A stretch of 64,000 nt of DNA, taken from assembly GCA_028753945.1 (NCBI GenBank), contig JAPNXP010000001.1:12328501-12392500 (forward strand), written 5' to 3'. Positions within the stretch are counted from its first letter, which is position 1. Each line of letters opens with the position of its first letter. Positions 20,701-31,600 of this stretch are shown here, one piece after another. This DNA is from Hexactinellida sp. DTS-2022 (Eukaryota > Porifera > Hexactinellida). Under the pieces are notes generated by a model that had not been told where the DNA came from, ran no database searches, and saw only the letters and a list, made by a program, of their open reading frames with translations. Position numbers and translations under genes: made by a program.

Positions 20701-21453
20701 ATAAACAGCAGTCGCTGGAACCTCATCTGCTCCCTCTGTCGCGTCCGGAAGGGGGCCTGCATCCAGTGCTCGGAGCCGCAGTGCGTCGCGGCTTTTCACA
20801 CCTCCTGTGCGCGCAAGAGCGGCTTCGAGATGTCCCAGCCGCCCTCGCGACAGCCGCAGGCCTTCTGTCCGCGGCACAGCTCTCCGCTCCGCTCGGGCCG
20901 GGCCGCCCCCGCCCCCACAGCCAGCAAGCTGGTAGAGATGGAGCAGCGCTTCCACCTGTACGCGGACACCGGAGACCTGGCTACGCTGCAGCTGGGCCAG
21001 GAGGTGGGGGAACTGGTGTGCAACTACTGGGCTATGAAGAGACGCGCTAACGCCTGCAAGCCGCTCGTAACGGAGTCCCTCCTGGAGGTGGTTAAGCCGA
21101 GTCGGTTCGACAGCAGCTCGCCCCCCCGCCCCCCTGACAGCCCCCCCGCCCCCGCCCCCCCTCGCAGGACCCGGGACATGCGACGCAGAGAGCGGGCTAG
21201 CGAGCGGAAGCTGTACAAGCTGAGACTGGAGCTGGAGAAGGCGCGCAACCTCTCCTACATGCTCTGTCGCAGAGAGAAGCTCAAGCGACAGCTGGTCGCC
21301 GCGAGGTGGGGCTCTCTGGAGGGCGAGCTGCTCCTCCTGGAGAGAGACAGAGATATTACCAGCCCCGAGGAGTACAAGACGAGGTACAGTAACCAGAGCT
21401 ACACCAGGGCCAAGAGAATGGGGAGGGCAGCGGCTCTGACTAGCGAGAGCTAA
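17708..21453 (+). CDS. JADE: JADE family PHD-finger protein (4 exons, about 593 aa)
   Basis: Inferred exons 17708-18001, 18664-18948, 19802-20057 and 20507-21453 join in phase. Exon 1 ends with the JADE block ECFRTDLITNMKLPDS...WRHTWEKGVQ, matching vertebrate JADE (FRTDLITAMK...WRQEWEKGVQ). Exon 2 has RPKKY and SLDDLDAAWLEL, the EPC-like region. Exon 3 gives the first PHD finger from about residue 226 (CDVC, FCDRCNVCVH, CYGV, WLCAPC). Exon 4 gives the extended PHD (CHLCP, GGALKP, WLHVSCARWIPE, CSLCR, CIQC...FHTSCARKSGFEM, FCPRH), then a helical, charged tail. JADE proteins recruit HBO1/ING4-5/EAF6 acetyltransferase to H3 tails in the nucleus. Intron 1 starts with GC (CAG|GCGAGT) at a position conserved with vertebrates. 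The exon 3 donor (ATA|GTTAGT) is less certain and would add about six residues between the fingers. Paralogue number (1, 2 or 3) cannot be assigned. Confidence 0.9.
18076..18198. mobile_element. hAT-type MITE with perfect 8-bp target duplication, JADE intron 1
   Basis: CAGGGTTTCA and TGAAACCCTG are the ends; ATTATAAC is duplicated at 18068-18075 and 18199-18206. It contains a diverged GC-core repeat (AATTCGAGAGATGC, GGCGCGTCTGAGCGAGC). Confidence 0.85.
19392..19572. mobile_element. pogo-like MITE (CAGTCGACTCCGCTTAATA family), JADE intron 2
   Basis: Left end CAGTCGACTCCGCTTAATA after TA; right end TATTAAGCGGAGTCGACTA is its inverse, with the final bases eroded. Adjacent at 19578-19700 is part of a GGTTATAAGAACA element related to the one at 22872. 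Confidence 0.75.
20297..20438. mobile_element. pogo-like MITE, JADE intron 3
   Basis: CAGTAGAACCTCGTTAATAC at the left, inverse at the right (CTACTG ends 20438), TA on both sides (20295-20296, 20439-20440). Well preserved, 142 bp. Confidence 0.85.
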
Positions 21454-22180
21454 TATTATGCACTGTTGAGTGGCTGTATGGCTGCCTTTAATTGGTTGCG
21501 TTTTAGGTATTATGAGTTTATTCGCTTAATTATTTAATTGTCATTAATTCAGCAGTCGATTGATGTAACCAGGTTTGTTAAGTTATTCATTCGAGTATTT
21601 TATTAGTCCATTCTACCAAAGGTGAAATACAGTAGAACCTCGTTAGTATGTACACCAGGGGATAATTTGGCACCGTTCAAAAGTACGTGCGTAGCGTATA
21701 ATTCCCGAAAATTAGACACCCCTCCCTATATCACGCTTTTTATCCATTATGGGATATAAGAGGACACATTTGTTAATTAACTAATTACCCATCTCCCCTT
21801 GGAGCGTTATGACACTTCGTAGATACACAAGTATTAACCAATAACAGGAATTTATTTCTAATTAATAATTAAAAGCTGTGAATTGTACTTTGTAACAGTT
21901 TTCCTTTATTATTGATGGTAAAGTTTATTAAATTGACCTGGCCACTTTGCTACTGTAAATGAATTAGTTCATATTTACTGTGTATCAATCTAACATTATC
22001 TATAACTTCGTCATAATTAATTTTAGTATCGAATTCTACTGCTATCAGTTGACTTTCATTCTACACATTTTTGTAGAAAGATATAATATTACCAAGCATT
22101 ACATTGCTACTAATAACCACAGTATTATTGAATACATTATTTATACAGTATTCCCATAGCAACAACATAGTTACTTAGAT
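21454..22180. other. intergenic spacer, JADE to PARP-like gene
   Basis: AT-rich. One half-element (CAGTAGAACCTCGTTAGTAT) begins at about 21631 and loses its right terminus. Nothing else recognisable. Confidence 0.55.
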
Positions 22181-24928
22181 ATGTCGAGTTGTAGCAGCTG
22201 CGGGAGTTGCACCAAGTACTTTGAGACTCCGAGTGGAAAGTGTGATTACTGTGACTGTCCTTATGCGGACCATGTTAAGCCAGTCAGGAGAGAATCCTCG
22301 GGATTAGATACTATGCATATTACACAGGGCATACCTCAACAGCCAATGGGATTCCAACAAATGCATACTAACCAAATGCCATTCAACCCAACTGGTTACC
22401 AAGGGCTTGCTAATTACGTTACGGGTATTCCCCTGTCCCCTGTCTCCCCTATGCATCAGGCCGCATTAATGCAGCAGGGACAGTTCAATCCGGTTAATAA
22501 TCCCTTCTACTCACAACAGAACCCTTTCCAACAACAGTTCGCACCTTACGGAGGCATGCCAATGCTACCGCCTAGTCCTCAAGCAGCTCCTTATGTCGGT
22601 GAGTACGGTTTGTATTCGTTAGTCAGAATTAAACTTACTGCTCTATAGTTCTACTGTACATGCATTACTGTGACTCAATGAATAACATATTTCTCAGTTA
22701 ACAAATTTGACTCCTTACTCACTACAAACTGAGCTCTATATACTACAGCGATTCACAGCCTTTTTCAAGCTCCTGTGTATATGCATAATAATGCGACTAT
22801 AGTATAATAAGCAATATAAGCCTGTCTCTATACTCTATACAACAGCTCTATACTAATACGGCTATACCGTACAGTGGATGCCGGTTATAAGCACATCGTC
22901 GGGAACTGCACTTAATGTGCTTATAACCGACATGTTCTTATAACCGACATAAATTATATAGGGTCTATATGGCAACCGTTTCCAACATAGTGTACTTATA
23001 TCCGATATGTTCTTATAACCGGTGTGCTTATATCCGACATATACCGTACTATGCTATGCTTGATAAGTTCCTGTGTGTAGGGACCAGTTGTAGCAGCTGT
23101 GGCGCTCTCCTCTCGGCAGCTAACAGAGAGATGCTGTGTGCTGTCTGTCTCCGCAACAAGCCGCCCGCTTCCTGCACTAAGTGCAAGACAGGCAGTGCCA
23201 ACCCGGGGTTCTCGTGGTGCCAGGCCTGCTTCGAGTCTGACGACAAGTGTCGCAACTGCAACAAGAACGTTCCTAACCCGGGCTATAAGTGGTGCGAGGC
23301 CTGCTACAAGGGGCAGGGACAGACCCGCCTGTCGGACTGCGGGCCAGCTGTCGAGACAGCTGTTTCTCCGCAGAATGCCTGTCCCGCCTGTGGGAAGCAG
23401 AGACACTTCGATATGAAGGAAAAGAAACTCTTCGACTTCTGTGGACAGACCTGTGCGCAGCAGCACTATACCGGTACGTACAAATTGTATGTTATACACA
23501 GTATAGCTATACACAGTTATACACAGTAGTTATGTCACCGTCAATACCCGAAATCAGTCAGTACCCGTAATGACTAGCCAGTATAATTTTTCTAAAGACG
23601 AGTCAGTACAGTTTTTACTAATCAGTACAGTCCAGTTTTACAATTGACTAGTCAGTACAGTTTTTACTAATCAGTACAGTCCAGTTTTACAATTGACTAG
23701 TCAGTACAGTTTTACTAGACAGTACAGTTTTTTTTTGCGGGTACTTACTGGTTTCGGGTATTGACCGTAACAGTTATATACAGTAGTTATACACAGTAGT
23801 TATATACAGTAGTAGTTATATACTACAGTAGTCATACACAGTAGTTATACACTGTATAGAGCTACACAGTTTTTACTCAATAATATCAGTGTTGTAAATC
23901 AAATCAAATATTTCAAATATTTGATTTGATTTGATTTGATTTAAGAGAATTTGAATTCTCAAATGATTTGATTTGATTTGATTTGAAATGATTTGAAATC
24001 TCAAATGATTTGAAATGATTTGATTTGAAATAATTTTAACCTAAAATGATTTGATTTGATTTGATTTGAGAAAAATAAAATGATTTATTTACAACCCTGC
24101 GAGTCAATATATAACTCATTTTATACAAAGTAGAACTCGGTTATATAGTACAGTATCGTACAATCAGATTCATACTATACTACTATTGATAAGTATACTT
24201 ATCAATAGTAGTATAGTATAGTATGAATCTGATTAAGTATACGAATGGGCCGGAATGTGTATATACCATTGTATATACACTCTACTGTGTTTGTAGCGCG
24301 GGGAGCGTTAAAGCTAGACACACAGGACGAGGACTTCGCAGCTATCGCCAGTGTGTTTAAGGAGAAATGGAACCCTAAGAAGGGAGCTTGTCCGGCGATA
24401 ACTGCAATCTTCAGAGTTAGGCCCAACGGCGCGGACGCCAAACTGGAGGCCTACAGGAAGACTCTGAGGTCTGGCAGCAACACGATAGAGTATTACTTCC
24501 ACGGCTGCAAGATAACCTGCGACCTGCTAAGCAGCAAGGCTCTGTGTAGCAAGGCTGACTGCACCATATGCCAGGTGTCCAGACACGGGTTCGATATTAG
24601 GAAGGTGGGCACTAACGTGGCGTTCACGCGGTTCGGTAGAGGCCTGTACTTCGCGCCTGAGAGCTCCAAATGTCACGACTACACCCTGGGCACCCCGGCC
24701 TGTGGCTACCGGGCTATGCTGTACGTTAAGTGCGCACCCGGATTCAAACAGGTGGAGTTCAAGGACAACCAGCAGAGAACAGCCCCGGACAAAGCCTATA
24801 ACTCCTTATATGGGCATGCAGGGGAGAGTCTTAACTACGACGAGCTGTGTCTGTATACAGACCAGGCCTGTGTGCCCGACTGTATTATAATATATAGCAG
24901 AGACGGGGTCGACAGGCGATGCAACTAA
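22181..24928 (+). CDS. Cys-rich PARP-type ADP-ribosyltransferase (3 exons, about 480 aa)
   Basis: Inferred exons 22181-22598, 23081-23473 and 24297-24928 join in phase. Exon 1 has a CxxC-rich start (CSSCGSCTKYF, GKCDYCDCPYADH), then a Gln/Pro/Met-rich low-complexity stretch to about residue 139. Exon 2 is a zinc-ribbon-like module with some eight CxxC knuckles (CSSCG, CAVCL, CTKCK, CQAC, CRNC, CEAC, CPACG), including two similar halves (NPGFSWCQACF and NPGYKWCEACY). Exon 3 matches the PARP catalytic fold: YYFHGCKI, GFD...FTRFGRGLYFAPESSK, MLYVKC and LNYDELCLY. The H-Y-E triad would be H339, Y388 and E453. By family knowledge such a triad supports mono- or poly-ADP-ribosylation. The LNYDEL pattern resembles small PARP-domain proteins I recall from fungi more than tankyrase or PARP1. 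Substrate and location are unknown. Confidence 0.8.
22872..23040. mobile_element. MITE with GGTTATAAGCACA words, intron 1 of PARP-like gene
   Basis: CAGTGGATGCCGGTTATAAG at the left; GGTGTGCTTATATCCGACAT at the right. TACCGTAC borders both sides (about 22865 and 23043). The core word is repeated in both orientations. Confidence 0.55.
23538..23767. mobile_element. MITE with GTCAATACCCGAAA termini, intron 2 of PARP-like gene
   Basis: CCGTCAATACCCGAAATCAG left, inverse right (TTTCGGGTATTGACCG). Inside, a ~50-bp block (CAGTACAGTCCAGTTTTAC) is duplicated in tandem. It is followed by several AGTTATACACAGT-like 13-17-bp units to about 23870. Confidence 0.65.
23889..24098. repeat. TTGATTTGATTTGA-rich low-complexity element
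   Basis: Simple-sequence body with termini GTTGTAAATCAAATC and TTATTTACAACCCT. The terminus resembles that of the repeat at 10505-10973, so both may be foldback elements of one type. Confidence 0.5.
24162..24234. repeat. 73-bp near-perfect palindrome before the PARP-like catalytic exon
   Basis: AATCAGATTCATACTATAC on the left returns as its inverse at the right, centred on AAGTATACTT; one 5-nt AGTAT unit is extra in the right arm. It ends 62 bp before the exon 3 acceptor. Confidence 0.75.
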
Positions 24929-25915
24929 ATATATATTTAATGAAGAGTCATACGACCATAAAGCGATACTATAGTATTCCATATCATGCGAATACAATAT
25001 TATGTTGGGTTGATACAATATAACATTTTCGTATAATTAAAGTACAGATTCTAGCTAATTGTGTTGATGCATATTTTGAGTTATTCTCCTAATCTACTTT
25101 TATACTTTTTTATTGACTCTTGTCTCTTCGATTGTTATTGTTAAAGCTCATTTTAAGAATATTAATTTAGTGTATAAAAGGGGCAATTATATAAGGGGTA
25201 TAAAAGGGGCAAGGGCTGAATCGAATATTCGTTCGAGATGATTGAACTTCGTTTCCTAACGAATATTATTTACTACTTTTGCATAACAAGATGATTTTTG
25301 TTATACACTCATCTACCAAAAGTATTTGTTCCAATCAATAATTTGTGCTATAAAGCGCGTGGGATAATGAATGTATTATACTTTGATGCGTGACCTACGT
25401 TATAATAAGGCCTGTTCACTAGTGTAAAATTTTGGATCATGGATGTCGTTTAAGTCCATTGATTCTTTTTACAATAAATGTTATAGTAAGAGATAATTAA
25501 CCAAGTAGTAATCCAGAACAAAAAATATGAATGTCTTGCAACCTTTGCAGTCGGTTCATGTCGAAAATTCTCGAAAAATAATGAAAGTTAAACCCAATTA
25601 GTTGTTATTGTTCTTCAAATGTTTATTTGATAAAAACTTGTATTCACTTTCATGTTTTCTTTAATATATTGTTCTTTTGCAACATTCATTTACTTCAAAA
25701 GTGCTTGGTATTAAGCCCAATAATATTTTACTTCTTCTGGATTACTACTTGGTTAATTATCTCTGACTATAACATTTATTCTTAAAAGAATCAATGGACT
25801 TAAACGACATCCATGGTCCAAAATTTAACACTAGTGAACAGGCCTTATTATAACGTAGGTCACGTTTGATGTTATATTCCTATTGAACTGTGGCTAGTTA
25901 GTTCCATTAGTAAGT
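24929..25915. other. intergenic spacer with a hAT fragment and a foldback element
   Basis: Fragment GGGCTGAATCGAATATTCG at about 25211 (family of 5947-6350), then the element at 25390-25864. No gene seen. Confidence 0.55.
25390..25864. mobile_element. foldback MITE with ~130-bp inverted arms
   Basis: Arms 25390-25517 and 25735-25864 are reverse complements with small differences (CGTGACCTACGTTATAATAA start; CCAAGTAGTAATCCAGA inner end). The 217-bp middle shows no coding signal. It ends 51 bp before the NSA2 start codon, so it may overlap that promoter. Confidence 0.8.
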
Positions 25916-26957
25916 ATGCCACAGAACGAACACATGGAATTATTCAGGAAGAGACACGGGCGCCGGTTCGACTATTTCGAGAAGAAACGTAAAAAAGAAG
26001 CTCGAATGCCAAATGTCCGTTCGCAACTCGCTAGAAAGCTGACTGGCCTCAAGGCTAAGATATACAACAGACAGAGATACAAGGAAAAGATACAAATGCA
26101 GAAGAGCATTAGACTGCACCAGAAGAAGCAAAGTGGAACTAAAAAGGAGAGCGACACAATTCCACAAGGCGCTGTGCCACCTTATCTGCTGGATAGGGAG
26201 ACACAGAATAGGTAAACAACAACAACAACAACAATATAATTTACAAACAACAACAATAATATAATATACAAACAACAACAAACATGCAAACTTAATAATA
26301 CCAACCAACCAACCGACCGACCAACCAACAACAACAAACAACAACAATAATAATAATATAATAATTAGAAACAATAACGACAATAATATACTAATATACA
26401 AACAACAACAAGTTGTCAACAACAACAACAACAACAACACAGTATCTATACTAGTGTATCTCTCTAGGTCTAAGGTGTTGACTAATATGGTTAAACAGAA
26501 GCGCAAGGAGAAGGCGGGCAAGTGGTCAGTCCCGATTCCTAAGGTTAGGTCTATCGGGGAGGAGGAGGCCTTGAAGGTTCTCAGAACCGGGAAGAGACGG
26601 AAGAAGTCTTGGAAACGAATGGTGACAAAGGTATGTTGGGTAAACGACAACTTCACACGCAAACCCCCTAAATTTGAGAGGTTTATTCGACCAATGGCTT
26701 TGAGGTTTAAAATGGCACACGTCACGCATCCAGAGCTGAAAACAACATTCCATCTACCCATTATCGGTGTCAAGAAGAATCCTAATTCTATGCTATTCAC
26801 TCAGTTGGGGGTAATGACGAAGGGAACTGTTATAGAGGTTAATGTGAGCGAACTAGGGTTGGTGACACAGGGCGGGAAAGTAGTTTGGGGGAAGTATGCT
26901 CAAGTGACAAACTGTCCTGAAAATGATGGCTGTGTGAACGCTGTGCTACTCGTATAG
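25916..26957 (+). CDS. NSA2: NSA2 ribosome biogenesis factor (2 exons, 261 aa)
   Basis: Exons 25916-26211 and 26468-26957 join in phase 2 (AG|GTAAAC donor, CTCTAG acceptor), giving 261 residues against about 260 in human NSA2/TINP1. Hallmarks: N-terminal [28 protein letters not shown], the [20 protein letters not shown] helix, [11 protein letters not shown], then [52 protein letters not shown] and the near-invariant end [20 protein letters not shown]...WGKYAQVTN...[12 protein letters not shown]2 is an eS8-like protein needed in nucleolar maturation of the pre-60S particle. The fold ends with an eS8-like beta barrel. The single intron lies where the DRExQxR and KVLxNM blocks meet. Confidence 0.97.
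26214..26440. repeat. CAA-rich simple repeat filling the NSA2 intron
   Basis: Strings of CAA and AACAACAACA with ATAAT interruptions occupy most of the 256-bp intron; on the other strand this is TTG-rich. The same TTGTTG motif is common in the tandem repeats at 47421-48540. Confidence 0.75.
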
Positions 26958-27376
26958 GTGTTAGTTCCAATTATTAGTTCCATATTAGTAATGTTTTGTG
27001 TTTGTTATGAGGGCCGGATAAGGAAAGGGGAAGATTAATTTAGTGAACATATAGAATATAGTTTAATAAATAAACAAATATACAACAAATAAACTAATAT
27101 ATAACAGGTGACGAAATATACTGTCGGTTGAGTCTAGGATTGGCGCCTGTTTGCACTGTACTTGAATTCTATAAATAGAATTATTGGTTATATACAGAGC
27201 TTAGTTCCAATAGGAAACAACGACAAGGCGGGATAAAAGGACTTGATAGAAAAAATAAATTATTAAGAAAAAAAAATAGGTAAGGAAAGGAATAAATGAA
27301 TAAATGAATGATAAAAAAGAATCAGAAAGAGTAATGGAAAGTAAGAATTAGTGAAACTGGACAGGCAAAACTAAGT
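26958..27376. other. spacer between NSA2 and the satellite
   Basis: AT- and A-rich; short GAATAAATGAATAAATGAATG-like runs near 27290. I see no gene or element. Confidence 0.5.
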
Positions 27377-28549
27377 AAGTCCTTTCATCCCGTTCAAGTC
27401 CTTTCATCCCGTTCAAGTCCTTTCATCCCGTTCAAGTCCTTTCATCCCGTTCAAGTCCATTCGTCCCGTTCAAGTCCATTAGCTCGTTCAAGTCCATTAG
27501 CTCGTTCAAGTCCATTAGCTCGTTCAAGTCCATTCGTCCCTTTCAAGTCCATTCGTCCCGTTCAGGTCCATTGGTCCCGTTCATGTCCATTGGTCCCTTT
27601 CAAGTCCATCCGTCCCGTTCAAGTCCATTAGTCCCGTTCAAGTCCATTCGTCCCTTTCAAGTCCATTGGTCCCGTTCAGGTCAATTCGTCCTGTCAAGTC
27701 CATTCGTCCCGTGAAAGTCCACTAGTCCCGTTCAAGTCCATTCGCCCCGTTCAGGTCCATTCGTCCCTTTCAAGTCCATTCGTCCCTTTCAAGTCCATTC
27801 GTCCCGTTCAAGTCCATTCGTCCCTTTCAAGTCCATTCGGCCCGTTCAAGTCCATTAGTCCCGTTCAAGTCCATTCGTCCCGATCAAGTCCATTCGGCCC
27901 GTTCAAGTCAATTAGTCCCGTTCAAGTCCATTCGTCCCGATCAAGTCCATTCGTCCCTTTCAAGTCCATTCGTCCCATTCAGGTCCATTGGTCCCGTTCA
28001 TGTCCATTGGTCCCTTTCAAGTCCATTCGTCCCTTTCAAGTCCATTAGTCCCGTTCAAGTCCATTCGTCCCTTTCAAGTCCATTGGTCCCTTTCAAGTCC
28101 ATCCGTCCCGTTCAAGTCCATTAGTCCCGTTCAAGTCCATTCGTCCCTTTCAAGTCCATCCGTCCCGTTCAAGTCCATTAGTCCCGTTCAAGTCCATTCG
28201 TCCCTTTCAAGTCCATTGGTCCCGTTCAGGTCAATTCGTCCTGTCAAGTCCATTCGTCCCGTGAAAGTCCACTAGTCCCGTTCAAGTCCATTCGCCCCGT
28301 TCAGGTCCATTCGTCCCTTTCAAGTCCATTCGTCCCTTTCAAGTCCATTCGTCCCGTTCAAGTCCATTAGTCCCGTTCAAGTCCATTCGTCCCTTTCAAG
28401 TCCATTCGGCCCGTTCAAGTCCATTAGTCCCGTTCAAGTCCATTCGTCCCGATCAAGTCCATTCGGCCCGTTCAAGTCCATTAGTCCCGTTCAAGTCCAT
28501 TCGTCCCGATCAAGTCCATTCGTCCCTTTCAAGTCCATTCGTCCCATTC

Positions 28550-31500
28550 AGGTCCATTGGTCCCGTTCATGTCCATTGGTCCCTTTCAAGTCCATTCGTC
28601 CCTTTCAAGTCCATTAGTCCCGTTCAAGTCCATTCGTCCCTTTCAAGTCCATTCGTCCCGTTCATGTCCATTGGTCCCGTTCAAGTCCATTCGTCCCTTT
28701 CAAGTCCATTCGTCCCTTTCAAGTCCATTCGTCCCGTTCAAGTCCATTAGTCCCGTTCAAGTCCATTCGCCCCGTTCAGGTCCATCCGTCCCGTGATATC
28801 CCGGGTAGGTCCCAATATCCCGTTCAGGTCCAGAAATCCCGTTTTGTTCTATCTGTCCAGTATTGATTATGTTATTTCCTTAGACCCGATTGTCTTATAC
28901 CCCGTTCAGGTCCCAATATCCCGTCAGGTCCAGATATCCCGTTTTGTTCTATCTGTCCTGTATTGATTATGTTATTTCCTTAGAACCGATTGTCTTATAC
29001 CCCGTTCAGGTCCCAATATCCCGGTTAGGTCCCAATATCCCGTTCAGGTCCAGAAATCCCGTTTTGTTCTATCTGTCCAGTATTGATTATGTTATTTCCT
29101 TAGACCCGATTGTCTTATATCCCGTTCAGGTCCCAATATCCCGTCAGGTCCCAATATCCCGTCAGGTCCAGATATCCCGTTCAGGTCCCAATATCCCGTC
29201 AGGTCCCAATATCCCGTTTTGTTCTATCTGTCCTGTATTGATTATGTTATTTCCTTAGAACCGATTGTCTTATACCCCGTTCAGGTCCCAATATCCCGGT
29301 TAGGTCCCAATATCCCGTTCAGGTCCAGAAATCCCGTTTTGTTCTATCTGTCCAGTATTGATTATGTTATTTCCTTAGACCCGATTGTCTTATACCCCGT
29401 TCAGGTCCCAATATCCCGTCAGGTCCCAATATCCCGTCAGGTCCAGATATCCCGTTCAGGTCCCAATATCCCGTCAGGTCCCAATATCCCGTTTTGTTCT
29501 ATCTGTCCAGTATTGATTATGTTATTTCCTTAGACCCGATTGTCTTATACCCCGTTCAGGTCCTAATATCACGTTAGGTCCCAATATCCCGTTCAGGTCC
29601 CAATATCCCGTTTTGTTCTATCTGTCCAGTATTGATTATGTTATTTCCTTAGACCCGATTGTCTTATACCCCGTTCAGGTCCTAATATCACGTTAGGTCC
29701 CAATATCCCGGTCAGGTCCCAATATCCCGGTCAGGTCCCAATATCCCGTCAGGTCCAGATATCCCGGTCAGGTCCCAATATCCCGTTCAGGTCCAGATAT
29801 CCCGGTCAGGTCCCAATATCCCGTCAGGTCCAGATATCCCGGTCAGGTCCCAATATCCCGTCAGGTCCAGATATCCCGGTCAGGTCCCAATATCCCGTCA
29901 GGTCCAGATATCCCGGTCAGGTCCCAATATCCCGTCAGGTCCCAATATCCCGTTCAGGTCCCAATATCCCATTTTGTTCTATCTGTCCTGTATTGATTAT
30001 GTTATTCCCTTAGACCCGATTGTCTTATACCCCGTTCAAGTCCATTCGTCCCTTTCAAGTCCATTCGGCCCGTTCAAGTCCATTAGTCCCGTTCAAGTCC
30101 ATTCGTCCCGATCAAGTCCATTCGGCCCGTTCAAGTCCATTAGTCCCGTTCAAGTCCATTCGTCCCGATCAAGTCCATTCGTCCCTTTCAAGTCCATTCG
30201 TCCCATTCAGGTCCATTGGTCCCGTTCATGTCCATTGGTCCCTTTCAAGTCCATTCGTCCCTTTCAAGTCCATTAGTCCCGTTCAAGTCCATTCGTCCCT
30301 TTCAAGTCCATTGGTCCCTTTCAAGTCCATCCGTCCCGTTCAAGTCCATTAGTCCCGTTCAAGTCCATTCGTCCCTTTCAAGTCCATTGGTCCCGTTCAG
30401 GTCAATTCGTCCTGTCAAGTCCATTCGTCCCGTGAAAGTCCACTAGTCCCGTTCAAGTCCATTCGCCCCGTTCAGGTCCATTCGTCCCTTTCAAGTCCAT
30501 TCGTCCCTTTCAAGTCCATTCGTCCCGTTCAAGTCCATTAGTCCCGTTCAAGTCCATTCGTCCCTTTCAAGTCCATTCGGCCCGTTCAAGTCCATTAGTC
30601 CCGTTCAAGTCCATTCGTCCCGATCAAGTCCATTCGGCCCGTTCAAGTCCATTAGTCCCGTTCAAGTCCATTCGTCCCGATCAAGTCCATTCGTCCCTTT
30701 CAAGTCCATTCGTCCCATTCAGGTCCATTGGTCCCGTTCATGTCCATTGGTCCCTTTCAAGTCCATTCGTCCCTTTCAAGTCCATTAGTCCCGTTCAAGT
30801 CCATTCGTCCCTTTCAAGTCCATTCGTCCCGTTCATGTCCATTGGTCCCGTTCAAGTCCATTCGTCCCTTTCAAGTCCATTCGGCCCTTTCAAGTCCATT
30901 CGTCCCGTTCAAGTCCATTAGTCCCGTTCAAGTCCATTCGCCCCGTTCAGGTCCATCCGTCCCGTGATATCCCGGTTAGGTCCCAATATCCCGTTCAGGT
31001 CCAGAAATCCCGTTTTGTTCTATCTGTCCAGTATTGATTATGTTATTTCCTTAGACCCGATTGTCTTATACCCCGTTCAGGTCCCAATATCCCGTCAGGT
31101 CCAGATATCCCGTTTTGTTCTATCTGTCCTGTATTGATTATGTTATTTCCTTAGAACCGATTGTCTTATACCCCGTTCAGGTCCCAATATCCCGGTTAGG
31201 TCCCAATATCCCGTTCAGGTCCAGAAATCCCGTTTTGTTCTATCTGTCCAGTATTGATTATGTTATTTCCTTAGACCCGATTGTCTTATATCCCGTTCAG
31301 GTCCCAATATCCCGTCAGGTCCCAATATCCCGTTCAGGTCCCAATATCCCGGTCAGGTCCCAAAATCCCGTCAGGTCCCAAATCCCGTCAGGTCCCAATA
31401 TCCCGTCAGGTCCCAATATCCCGTCAGGTCCAGATATCCCGTTCAGGTCCCAATATCCCGTCAGGTCCCAATATCCCGTTTTGTTCTATCTGTCCAGTAT

Positions 31501-31600
31501 TGATTATGTTATTTCCTTAGACCCGATTGTCTTATACCCCGTTCAGGTCCAGATATCCCGTCAGGTCCTAATATCCCGGTCAGGTCCAGATATCCCGGTC
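28550..31600. repeat. 3051-bp higher-order unit, copy 1
   Basis: Landmark sequences inside this block recur exactly 3051 bp further on (for example 28557/31608, 28890/31941, 29974/33025, 30728/33779, 31281/34332). Translated landmarks are identical between the copies. Confidence 0.9.

Noticed and set aside
20367-21050. A 227-codon plus-strand frame overlapping JADE exon 4, and long minus-strand frames there
   Set aside because: Shadow frames of a GC-rich exon; the JADE frame has clear zinc-finger homology.
25940-26800. 286-codon minus-strand hydrophobic frame over NSA2
   Set aside because: Antisense shadow of Lys/Arg-rich NSA2 exons and of the CAA-rich intron (TTG reads as Leu/Cys/Val).
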